A model generated the notes under the pieces. The model saw nothing but the letters and a program-made list of their open reading frames with translations. It did not search any database and was not told the origin of the DNA. This document shows positions 1 to 11,721 of a stretch of 64,000 nt of DNA, one piece after another (position 1 is the first letter of the stretch; each line of letters begins with the position of its first letter). The DNA lies in assembly GCA_013397455.1 (NCBI GenBank), contig VYZB01000122.1:65339-129338 (forward strand), read 5' to 3'. The stretch comes from Crotophaga sulcirostris. Taxonomy: Eukaryota > Chordata > Aves > Cuculiformes > Crotophagidae. The translations under genes and the position numbers were made by a program.

Positions 1-3000
1 TTTTTAATTAGTAGAAAAAAATAGCTTATTACAATGAAGAAAAGTGGAAATGAGAATAAGGAACCTACATGTGGAATAAAAAGAATTCTAACAAGTGACT
101 AAGAAAAATATCTTGTCCTGCTCCATCTGGCCACAGTAATCTATCAAAATGAGTAAGCATTTTTTTGTGGTGGATTAATATCAGAACAGAGGATTAAATA
201 ATCAAGATTCTTATGTCTTTCATACTTATCATGAATTTGGAAGTTTAAGTAATCCTAAATGCATATTTAAAAGGTGATTTTTCCAGATGAATGCATAAGT
301 CTTTTGTATGGCAGTGAAGTATGCAAAGGGCTAGTCTGACTAGAGCGCATGTTTCTGGAATGGAAACCATAGACCTGTGCAGGTATGCCTTGCAGTCACA
401 TTGAAAAAATATCTAAATAATAGCAATAATTTTTCTCAACTACCAGTTAAGTGAATTTCTGCTGAGAAGTATACTTGAGAGGTATTATTGTTGGAAATTG
501 TTCAAATGTAATCAAAAGGGAGGTGATAAAAAGATGCACTTATGTGTCATTGTGACATGTAAGTTGTGGGAGAGCAGGGTAGAGCAGTGTGGTGGAAGGA
601 ATGCGAAGCAGCATGGTGCATCTAGGAAATAATGGTCTTATCTCTTCCACAAAACTCAATGTAAGCCCCATTTTCCAAGGTCTCTTACAATGGAATATAA
701 CGCTTCTGTTAGAAGGTATACAGGGAACTCTGAAGGAAAATTATATATTTTTATTCATTAAGTTTTTCCCACTGATTTCTTCATTTTTTTGGAGAGAGTT
801 CTGAGAGAGGAGAGAGGAGATTGAGATGAGGAAGGGGGTTCTTGTTTCAATCATCTGGAGAAAACAATATCCAAAAGCACACGTTCAATTTGAGAATCTG
901 ATTCAGACTAGCTATCCACCTACTTCTCTGTTTGAAAATTTGAAATTAAGGTACTTATTTGAACAGTGTCTTTTTGTTACTTGATTGTTAGAAAATTTAG
1001 TAGACTAATGCTGATGAGTCATGTAAATGGTGGCAATTATATTGTGTACGTGCTAGCTTCAGTAAAGCAATCAATTGCATTATTACCGTCTAAATCTGTA
1101 AACATTTTTACCATCACAGCTGAATTTTTAATAATAATTTCTGTTATCCTTCTGATTTCACAGTGTAATTTGGAGTCTCTGTTAAAGATAACAAATATAA
1201 ATCTGAATGTCTAACTAACAACTGTCAGACTAACAACTGAGGTAGTGTTTCATGCTTGACTCAACCTTACTTTAATATGCTGATAGAATATATATAGTTA
1301 TGTGTATTTCTGTTATTCAGAATGACATGAGGCATACAGCTCTCTGATTGAGACTGCCTCTTTCTACCTATAAACAGTGACAAACTCTTATTTGGCCTTC
1401 ACTCTTTCACTTGGATTTTTATTCACTTCCTTGTCTTTAAAAACAGCACAAATATTTGAAAGACCTTTTCCAACTCTGGACAACTATTGGTCTTGAACAA
1501 TTTCATCACATCTCTTACTTGAGTTTTGTTGTCACTCTTCATCCCTCTGCTCCTTTACACTGCTTTTTATCTTTCTTTTTTCCCCTGGCAACCTGTTCAC
1601 AGAAACATCTTGTAACATCACTGGAACTGGAATGTCAATGTTTTGCTCAGTAAAACTACATATTTAAGTCCTTAGAGAACATGATTACAGAAATGAATGA
1701 ACTTCTGGATTTCTTTTTTTAAAAGAAACTATCATATTTTGACATGTAAAATTTTCCTCATAAATCATTAAAAAAATGAAAATTAAAGATTAGGTGGTGA
1801 TTCAGTTTGATACATTTTAGAAGATCAAGTATACAAATGCTTCTGAAATACAATCTCTTCCTGCTTCCCTGAGCTCACAGAATCCAGTCTGTCAAGCTTT
1901 CTGTTAGTGTTGGGAATTGCTCTGATCACCATTCGTATGGTTTCTTTCCTCCGTCAACCAAGAAAAAGGTCTGAAATTCTTAAAATTATTTAAGCAAAAT
2001 ATTGTCAGAACAAAACTTCTGCCATAAGGCCCTGTTCCACTGCTTCTTCTGTTGTGATGTGTATTCTGACCTGGCTGACCGTGCCATGTAATCAGTTAAA
2101 ACTGTCTTTCTCATAACTGAAGACTAAGGGATTTTAACTCTGTGCTGAAGATTTCATGCATGGTTGCTCTTTTCCTCGTCTGCTCACAGTGTATTTTATT
2201 TCTGCTGCTATTCTGTAATAAGAAAAATATACATTTAATTTCAATGCTTTTGTTTTGCCTTAGAAAAAGAATGTATTTGTTTTGTATGAAGGTAGTTCTC
2301 CTGCTCTGCAGTTATTTGTTCTACTCTTTCTCTACCTTGCTTTGCATTTCTATTCTGAAATCTGTCACCCTTATTTCAAAGTTGTCACCCCTATATTTTA
2401 CCCACGTCTACTAAGCAGCAAAATGCTAGGTCCTTTGTGAGCTACCAGAGAGTTATATCAATGGGCTGCAGAGATGTATGTGCATCATCAGAGTAATAGG
2501 TAAGCTGTTTGGAAAAGGACTCAATATCTGCAATTACCAGGGAGATCACCTTGTCCTATGATGTAATTCTGGCCATATTCACTGTGGAGCAGTGCAAAAA
2601 ATGAAGGTGCTCCAGGGCCTGCACTTTGAAATCAGAGCAAAATCTCTGTAAGAGTTCGTGAAGCAGCATTAGCTAGCAACTTCTGTGTTCAAATTCAGGA
2701 AGCTTAGTAAAACGGTACTTGAACACCTGCTTTCTAATTGTTACGCATTAACTTGACTGTTATAGGAGAAATGGTAGCCTTATAGAGCAGACCACCTGGT
2801 TGAAGATAAAAATAGCTTTTCATGCAGAAGAATATGCATGCAATCATATGACAAAACTTGATCTGGGGACAACAACTAGGTTGTTTGTATGGGAAAACAT
2901 TTCTTCCATACAGACATATGTGTGAAACTGGGTTTTAAAAGAAAGTTTTAGGGTGAAAAAATAGAATTGAACTTATAATTAATGGTAGTAGTAAATGATT

Positions 3001-3367
3001 TCTGATTGTAAGCTGAGGGATGGAGTTAGCGTGAGTAAGTGCCTGTGTTAGCAAATGCTCTTCCTTCTTGTAACTGAGCCATGAGTCATTAGAATTATGG
3101 TGTGCTATAAAACTTAATTAGCATTAAAGTATTCTCTCAGGTGCTATACATTTTAACAATCCTGTATTAATAGCCACATCCCACAAACCCATTACAGATT
3201 TCATGGTTTAATTATCTCTGCTCACTGTTTAGAACCTGTCTGGATTGTCCACTCTTTGGCAATGAGTGACGAATTCATCCTGGTTTTAGTAAGTTTCTGC
3301 ATGAAGTAGTTTCACATCCTGTTAATATCTGTCTAAATTTCGGCTGTCTGGGCAAACAGATAGTCAG
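1..3367. other. AT-rich non-coding sequence, nothing recognised
   Basis: No gene, RNA gene or transposable element was recognised here. Reading frames are short, rich in Phe/Leu/Ser/Ile as expected from random AT-rich DNA, and show no domain motif. Poly-T and poly-A runs are scattered through it. A short exon or a conserved regulatory element cannot be excluded by reading alone. Confidence 0.6.
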
Positions 3368-4215
3368 GAATAGTCAGCATGGATTTATGAAGGCTAAATC
3401 ATGCTTGACATAATTGCTTTCTGCAATGAAATGAGGAAGGGGAAGCAGAAAAAATGGTGCATGCAACATACCTTAATTTTAGTTAGAATTTTTGCACCAT
3501 CTGCCACAGTATTTTCACATGGAAGCTCATGAAATATGGACTGGAAATATGGATAATTAAGTGGACTGAACATTGGCTGGATCTCCAAGCTTAAAATGTA
3601 ACAATCAATGGATGAACACCTGTTTGGTTGCTGGGTAAGATGTAGAGTTCTCCAGGGGTTAATACTGAGGCCCTAGTTATTCAATATCTTCATCACTGAC
3701 CTGGATCATGAGAGAGACTGAGCTTTTATCAGACCCTTGGGTGGCAGCAAATAGGGTGATATGACTAATGTACCAGTCAAACTTCAATCCAGAGGGACCC
3801 TGGGAAACTTGAGGGTTGTGCCAACAGAAACCAATTAATTTCAGCACAGACAAAATGCATGGGTCTGTAGTAGGGGTAGAATAATTAATGCATTATTGAC
3901 GCAGAACTGACTGGTAAAGGAACAGCGCTGCTCAACAGGACTTGAATATCCTTGTAGGTGTCAAGTTCAATATGAATGAGCAATGTATTGTTATCTTAAA
4001 GAAGGTAAACAACGCACTGGTGTTCCTTACAGTGAGAATGGCTGGTAGATTTGAAGAAAGTTACTCTCCTCTACTTGGCCCTGGTAAAGACTCACATGCA
4101 TTACTGTGTCCAGGTTTGGCTACCTGCTTCAAGAATCATGTTGAGTAGCTGAAGAAGGCCCATTGGAGAGCTACTACAATGATCAGGGTTATGTATGACC
4201 CATGCATAGTGGCTG
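3368..4215 (+). mobile_element. CR1 LINE fragment, old, lacking its 3' tail
   Basis: This is a diverged piece of the CR1 reverse-transcriptase ORF on the plus strand. It opens with the RT-region phrase cagcatggatttatgaagg followed by a degraded 'aaatc.tgcttgac'. Further on it has the 'tctccaggggttaatactg' and 'ttcaatatcttcatcactga' block that precedes the catalytic region in CR1. Near 4110-4190 are a 'ggctacctgcttcaagaa' block and 'gagagctactacaatgatcagg', from the region before the ORF end. No continuous frame remains. The last roughly 400 bases and the 8-base tail expected of a CR1 3' end are missing, which is unusual because target-primed integration normally preserves the 3' end. A later deletion is the simplest explanation. 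Both boundaries are approximate; the element class is more certain than its limits. Confidence 0.72.
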
Positions 4216-5904
4216 AGCAGGAGCCTTCCAAATCATATTTTTGTGATTATGTGAATTTTATTTCCACTGCTACTACTTTATTTTATGTCAAAAGAAGAGG
4301 GTTTATATTTTATGAAAAGATAATTCCGCCTCCTGTATTGCTAGGCAATACTGTTTCTGTTAGTGTGCTATTGATTGATCCAATGAATCCTAAAGAGGTT
4401 TAAGATGGCTTTTGAGACGTATTTCTGAACTGTAACCACCACCTTTGTGTGGACAGCTACTGGAGAATGTAGGAAAGGGTTTTCTTCATATGGTAATTGT
4501 AAAGTAGTATGAGGTTCAGATGCTCCTGCTCTATTATGCTTGTTGTCCCACACTGATTACTAATCACATTCTACTATGAAACGCTGTTATAAAACCTTTT
4601 ATGATTTCCGTATGGATATTACAGTTGCTCTAAACATAACACTGTAAACCCTGTTAGCTTCTACAATTCAGATAATGAAGCTTATGATGTCACTTTCAGT
4701 TTCAGAAAACATCCTTTTGCATTCACACTTCACAAACCCAAACAATCCATTCCTATCTTAGCCTCAATTTGGAAGAGATATGAGCAGAGAGCAGATAAAA
4801 TTCATTAAGCAGTGATGGCAAAGAATCTCCAGTTAATAAGACATGAGGGACCTTGGGATATATCCTAAGGCCCTAATGTTCATAGAGAATAACAGATTCC
4901 CATGAGGAATTGCATGTTGAACAGTATTATACGTTGCTGGGGAGTAGATTTTGAGGTATGACCAAATGGCACATAAAGAAGATGTAGATATATCTTGTAG
5001 CAATGTAGATGTGTGTCTCAAATTCTCTCCCCCTTCCCTAGTAACATTGAGAGGAACTGGATTAGCATAATTTCCTACTTATTTTTTGAGATTTAATTAT
5101 GCTGTTTCCAACTTTGTCAATGTTTTTCCTTCTCTGTTGCCTATCAAAGGCATACTCCCCCTTGTTTGCTATCACACTAAACTCTGGGTAGCTCATTTGC
5201 TGAAATATACTCATATTCACAGCCTGTGTCTGACTCATGGAATCCAACTCTGTCTTAAAAATAACTTAAAAAGCCTTGTGGAAACTTCTTGGTATAAGTG
5301 CCTCTGTAATGAGGCTCCTCGTTGCCAAGACAGAGAACGTATAGAGTTGCACCATAGCTGAGAACACCAAGGAGTTGTTTTAGTATGTGACTGTACTTCT
5401 ACTGATAATGACTTCAATTGCTACTCTGATGAAAATAATAAAAAGTACACAAGGAAACCTGGAAAGCTGGATGCCAGTTGACAGACTATATTCCAACTTT
5501 ATGTTGTAAACTTTACAGGAGATGACAAAGAAAAGAAATACAGTGACATAGTTATGGTAGTCTTCTTCCTAGCATTCCTTCTACTTGATACCCTACTAAA
5601 CCTAAAGATGTTATGAGCTGATGATTCAACATGCTGGTTACTGTGGGTTTTGTATTTTGCAAGTAACAGAAAAACACTTATCTTTGGTTTTCATTGCAAC
5701 CTTTTGTGAGTAATGTATTAGTTATATTTTATTGATAGAACAGATTTAGACGTCTTAGTGCAATTTTACAGAAATACAGATGTTCACTTTTAGCCATGTA
5801 AAACTAATATCTTTTGAACAAAACTTCCAAAATTATTCTTTTAAAAATATATAATTTGCTTTAATGTATTTGGTATTGATTTTGAGATTCAAAGGATTTC
5901 ACCA
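4216..5904. other. AT-rich non-coding sequence between two CR1 fragments
   Basis: No gene or repeat family was recognised. Open frames on both strands around 5062-5417 overlap each other and show no domain or splice context, so I read them as chance. Confidence 0.55.
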
Positions 5905-6330
5905 AAATGATCAGAGGGATGGAATACCTCTCCTATGAAGAAAAGATGAGAGAGTTGGTTGTTCAGTCTGAAGAAGAAAAGGCTTCAAGGAGACCTTATT
6001 GCAGCCTTTCAGTACTTAAAAGGGGGCTTATAAGCAAGATGAGGAGAGACTTTTTTAGCAGGCCCTGCTGCGATAGGGCAAGGGGTAATGGTTTTAAGTT
6101 AAAACAGGGTAAATTTAGGTGAGATACAAGGGACAATTTTTTTACATTGGTTGCAGTGAAACACAGGAACTAGGCGGTAGATGCTCGATCCCTGGAAACA
6201 TTCAAGGTCAGGTTGGACGAGGCTTTGAGCAACCCAATTGAGTTGAAGATGCCCCTGCTCATTGCAGGGGTATGGGACTACATGGCCTTTAAAGGTCCCT
6301 TCCAGCCCAAAGCATTCTATGATTCTATGA
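5905..6330 (+). mobile_element. CR1 LINE, 5'-truncated 3' end
   Basis: This is the 3' terminal part of a CR1 retrotransposon on the plus strand. It begins at the conserved C-terminal ORF2 segment; the frame from 5907 shows LSYEEKMREL, equivalent to the [10 protein letters not shown] segment seen in the copy at 12.1 kb. It continues through 'gggcaaggggtaatggtttt' and 'ttcaaggtcaggttggacga' and ends with 'cccttccagcccaaagc' plus two ATTCTATG-type units at 6314-6330. The ORF2 C-terminus stops at 6122. Extreme 5' truncation is normal for CR1, which integrates by target-primed reverse transcription and often aborts. The 3' wording (a short inverted phrase around 'gcccctgctcattgcagggg') resembles the copy at 11.7 kb, suggesting the same or a close subfamily. 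Confidence 0.93.
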
Positions 6331-7761
6331 TACTGCTGTGTTCTGATTGGCTTCAGCTATGATATTTACATGAAAGGTGTTTATGTGCCATGAAGCAATG
6401 AAAGTAAATTAATTTTCCTTCATGTGGTTTCAATGCCATTCATGTAGGCAGCTCAGGGAGCTAAATGACTGACAACACTCACGTGAGTTAAAGAATATGT
6501 TTTATTAAAGATGGTTAGTGACAACTGCCCAAGTGCTCTGTTTTAAGGTCGTCACTGTTGGAAGTGGATCCAGTTGTTGGACTCACCGTTATTTTTGTGA
6601 CAACTCAGTTTGGTTAAAGATTAATTGTTGCTTCTGGTGGAATAAGAAGACACATTCATTGACTCAGCTGTCTTACCTGAGGCACACACTTATGCTGCAA
6701 GACTCCATTTGCTCGTTGTCAGGTACGTGGAGCCTGAGACCTTTTAATCCTTCAGTTGGCTCTGCAATCTCTAAGATTGACTCTGAGGTACCTGTATCTC
6801 CATTTTAATTCCTTAGGGGATTATCAGCATTACTGAATATGCAGAGGACTCCCATCTCAGCACTCCTCTTTTCTGGTAAGCTCTAGAATGACCAGCTACA
6901 TTAGGGTAAACAACTCATGCTGCCAGGACACGGGTGTTCTGTCATCCTGAAAAAAAAAGTAAGCTAGGAGTGAATTTTCTCACTTAAATTCTGAGAAATT
7001 ACACCATTAATTCCAGGATGTGGGAGATTTGAGTTCATTTTCCCTTTTTGTAGCAAAGAAAGGTGGCAAAATACCTCCTCTTAGAAGTGTATCCTGACTG
7101 CAAGAATACTTCTGTTTTTCTTAGCTTTGACTCTTTTGGTTTTACAGTTGAGTTCTCTCAACCTGTCTTATTAGATTTCTGTCACATATCATATAATAGT
7201 TATATCTGAAGAGTAAAAATGAGTATTATCTAATTTGATGATAGGCCATCTTCTTGGGAAGTGGGAGACTTGGACATCCAGTTACTTATTGATCAGATGC
7301 TCATATAAAACTGAAAAAAGATGAACTGGACAGTTTCCTGAGAAGTAGAAAATGAAGTTTCTAATAAATTTTGACAGTGGAATAAACCAGTCTGAATCAA
7401 GCGTACATGTTTTTGTCCCTGTGCTACGAATCAGTATTTCACTTCCTTTTTAAAGAAATTGTTGAAAACTTCCAAAAATAATCAGTAAGACAAAGGTAAG
7501 AATTTTAACTTTACTTCAGTTCAAACCTACTTTCTAAAATACTGAAATGAAATTAAAACAAATCCACTTTCCTCAGGAAAGTTAAGGATGATGTTGTTGT
7601 AGACAGAGTTTTGTTTAATTCTGATTTGCGTGCTTCATGAATCTAACTCTGTCTTTGTATGAAACAGACATTTGCCAGTGTTTGTAAAACTGGTCAGATT
7701 CCATTCTGCCTCCTTCTTACAAGTTCTTATTACATGCAAAACTAACCATGCCTGTGCCAAG

Positions 7762-7790
7762 ATAGATATCTATATTGTATATATATACAA
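7762..7790. repeat. Two adjacent perfect palindromes
   Basis: Bases 7762-7773 (atagatatctat) and 7775-7790 (ttgtatatatatacaa) each equal their own reverse complement. They are separated by one base. The second is essentially an AT dinucleotide run capped by TTG/CAA. Cruciform or hairpin formation is possible; no function is implied, and AT-rich background makes short palindromes fairly common. Confidence 0.85.
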
Positions 7791-10700
7791 GATTTATATC
7801 AAGTTGATTTCTTCTCTTCTGCATGCCATGTATGACACCTGGGAAATTGCAGCTTCTTTTCCCATGTCTGCAGAGTAGAGGAAAATAATAAACAAAAAAA
7901 TCTGTCCCATGGAGGGCTGGTTGGTGTTCGACTGAATAACTTTGAGCTGTTTACAGCAACCGTTCTATCAAAGGGATGTCATATAACTCTCCTCAACAGA
8001 ACAATTGTCCAGATGTAGTACAGTAGATTCTCTCTAGGAGTCTTCAGACTTGCTTCCAGCCTGATCATTTGCCATCAACACATCCTGTTCTGTCATTTAG
8101 TGCAATCCTGCCACTGAACTATCTATTGACCTAATGAAACAAATAAACTAAATTTCCAGTGCCTATGATGTACTTAGCAGAAGTTTTGTGGAAACATAGA
8201 AAGCACATAGTAAATCAGAAATCAGTAAATACTTTAGTAAAGTATGGAAAATACTGCTGAAGGTGTAATGTATTTCTTGATGTTGTAATACAGAAACGCT
8301 CTCAGGACAAATAAAATTTCATTAAAAGTTTTTGTCATTCACGCAGATGTAAATCCGTACCTTTAATAACTGGGATGACAAAAACCTTGGTTCATACTGT
8401 AGGAGAGAGTCTATGCAGTCTATTTGGACAGCTTTTCTATATAGAAGACTTATGTATTTGTCTACTCATTCCTCCAATTCAGTTAATAATCAAATTTCAG
8501 ATCTACTGTATCGGTGAAAGCAAAAAATCAAATTTGTATGAAAAAATAATTGAAATTCTATTGCTGGTAATATTATTATTAGCAAATCCTTGTAAAAGTA
8601 ACATTTGAGAGAGGATTGAGCTCATTTACCCTGAAACGAAGTGCTTGAAGTGTCAGTCTAAAATCCCACTCATCTTTTACCAGAATAAGAACCCTTTCTT
8701 CCTGAAGGGAATTGTTAAGATAATATAGAGACTCTATTAAGCTCGTCAGCAGTATTATATGTGTGTGTAATATACCTATTTATAACAACTTATTCTGAAG
8801 ACATAATTTGATTTCTGGAAAGAATGTTTGTACTGTGCAGTCACTGAATTCATTCTGAATGTAACAGAGACTTTTAATAAGTAAACCAATTCTGTATACA
8901 AGAAAAAAATTAAAAACATTAAGGTCTTGAATGTAAAAGATTCTTTTGCCCAGCTGATATAAAGCTTTGGATATCTATGCAAATACATCCCCCTTGCTTA
9001 TTTAGAATATTGTTTATGTTTTATTTCTGAAACTTTTTAGACTACTCTGTATCTAGCCTAGAAGATAGGAATAGAAAAATAATCATTTATATCAGAATCA
9101 GTGAATGGGCAGGTTTCGTGTTTCACAAAGGAAGTGGCGAAAAAGTTTGTTTTTACAAAGTTAAAATCTGAGATCACTAGCAGTATAAACAAAGGACCAG
9201 TTAATTTTTCCTTAAATAAATCCCAAAGAATTCTCACGACAACAAGATACCTTGAATTACTCCATTAACTTCCGCTTTTGGTTTATCATTATCTTCCTGT
9301 TGCTTCTTTCTAATTTTTCTTTATTACTGCAGCATGTTTTAGATCATGTGTGTGCAGGAATTCACAGTTTTTTAACAGAAGTGGCAAATTCTAGCTGTAT
9401 TATTTCTTATGCTTTCTGTTACATATTTTCATTTTTTGCCTCTAGTCTTATTACCTCTCCTTTTGTGGAGGGTGCATCAATTGGATTGCTTTGAAATAGG
9501 TGTCTATTGGGATTTAAAGTTCCATGTATTAATTTGTGTTTTTCTTCTGCCAGCGTATATGGTATTCTTGTCCCTTTAGAAATGATCTCTGCAACTAATG
9601 AAACTTTTGTACAGATGGAGCTTTATTAAAATGAAAAAAAAGGAAAAAAAATCTCTTCTCTTTGTTTTGATGTAAAACATGCCATTTCATTATGGTTGGA
9701 TTTTGCATTTTTTTAGTAGGGATCCACTGAAATGTTGTATGCTTGTTTTTAGGTATTCATCAGATTTGATATAAGTTTCCAAAATCAGTCTAGTCTTTTC
9801 TTAAGGACTGGGCATGCTGCTAGGTCAAAGATTTTATAACTTAAGAGTAGAAAGATTAAGGAGTAGCTGCCTACTCAGTCACTTTAACTCTTTAATATAC
9901 AAGAACCTACCATTTCCTTTCAGTTCCCACAGACAGCATTTCTGAAAATGTTAGTGTCTACCATTAACTTTTTTCTTTGAACTCTATATGAATCAGCTTC
10001 TCAAGGCTTTGATTTTGGAAGCACTTAAAATTTTGTGGTGGTTGCTAATATTTTGATGGCTATGAAGTACCTTTCTTAGAATTTTCTTCAATTCATTTCA
10101 TTCAACTGCTGATGACTTTTTTATTACAATCTCAGAAAACTTTCTTCTTGTTATTTAGAGAGCATGGTTTAAATACTATTTTCATACCCACTTTTAAATC
10201 ACCAGTCATTTTGATTGGCTGTCCCCCCTCTCCATCACCAAGGGAACACGAATCTCTAAATGGAGTTAGAATTAACACCGTCAAAAAACTTGATAACAAA
10301 AAAAGACCCTACAAATAAAGATACAATGAGTGGAAATCTTTTTAGATTTCTTAAAGACTCGTATTGTACTCATCACAAAATTTAGATTCAAAGGCTGCAA
10401 AAAACATTGCTTAGGATGTTCCATATGCAACATGGTGTGGATGAATCTTTGTATTAGATGGATCTTTGTAACCAAGGGAAGCTGTGTTTAAGCTGGAAAC
10501 TGAAAAGAGGTTTTCTGCAAGACTAAGCAAATCCAATCTGTTGGAAAATAAAAAATAATTGGAATTACTAGACTGAGGTGTTAAATCTGTCAATATCACC
10601 TGCATGAGGCTGTTAGTGATGTTCAGAACATTCCCTTACCAATAAGTAAACATTTGTCAAAACCACTTCCTGCAATGCTGACCTGTAAGTCCCAGTTTTC

Positions 10701-10815
10701 AATGAACACATACAAAGAGATGAGCCTTGGAACTGAAAAGTCTGTTTATATTTTCATCTAAAATTCAGGAACTCACTTGAATTATGAATTAAGGTTTGCA
10801 TGCAGATGGCTAAAC

Positions 10816-10932
10816 GTGACCCGTGGCACCACTAACAAGGTAAGAACACGAGGAGCTTCATGATGCTACAGATTACAAAAGGAGAACGATGTTTGTGTAA
10901 ATGACCTGTTGTGACCTATGGCATCACTAACA
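10816..10932 (+). repeat. Diverged direct repeat, 95-base spacing
   Basis: The 22-base stretch at 10816-10837 matches that at 10911-10932 at 19 of 22 positions. Both share the core 'ggca.cactaaca', and both are followed by a similar 'aggt.ag' run. The spacing is 95 bases. The interval between shows no other obvious similarity, so this could be an old duplication or a remnant of a tandem array with a period of about 95 bases. Confidence 0.6.
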
Positions 10933-11721
10933 GGTCAGTATGGAAATCAACAAAATGGGTGGAAGCAACTTTTTATTTCTCTTGATTTTTGTCTAAATTG
11001 CATTTTAGTAATACTTTTAGGACATTGAAGTGATAATACCTTTAGGAAAATGTAAGGCTACCGTAGGCAACTAAATGGGGGGATACTAGCTTAACAGAAT
11101 TAATAACTAACACAGAAATTAATGGGATATCCATCTCATAAATACCAGATCATACTGGAAAATCAACCCTACTGGGGTCACTGGAGAAGGGCATGCACTG
11201 GGCATGCTCTGTGTTTGTGAGGGGATGTGGGCAATATAGGGAAGCTGTTTGAGAACCAGGTTGAAAGGCACTGCAGAGTTCAGCAAACCTTTTCATCAGG
11301 GTGGTGTAAGAGTCACTGTTGAGCAGCTCTCTGTCTGATAGTTGTCTGATAATTGTAGCTTAGAGTAGGACAATACATCTGATTTTGTTCCAACCATATT
11401 TGTGTATGACTTTCTTCCAAGACTTGGGGCGGGGGGTGCTGTGATGCTTTCCCTGCTGGCAAGGTAACAACTAGAAGGCACTTCTTGCTATCCTAACCCT
11501 TGCTGATTTTATACCTTATAATTTTTCTCACCTTCAACGTAGACCTAAGGGTTCCCCAGGCAATAATGTGTCTATCTGTCTAGTGTGCAAGAATATTATC
11601 ATCCGTCCCCTTACTAATATTTTTTCTCTTTCCTGCTAGTACCAAAAATCTCTTCTGTCAGATTAATTAACTTAATCAAATTAAGCTCCGAGCAGTTTTT
11701 CTCAATCTATATTTAGCATTA

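Larger units (their letters stand above)
6331..11721. other. AT-rich non-coding sequence with small local repeats
   Basis: No gene or known transposable element was recognised in these 5.4 kb. Two short features, entered separately, are a pair of palindromes near 7.77 kb and a diverged direct repeat near 10.82 and 10.91 kb. A G-rich run (ggggcggggggtgctgtg) lies near 11430. The remaining frames are short and without motifs. Confidence 0.55.
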
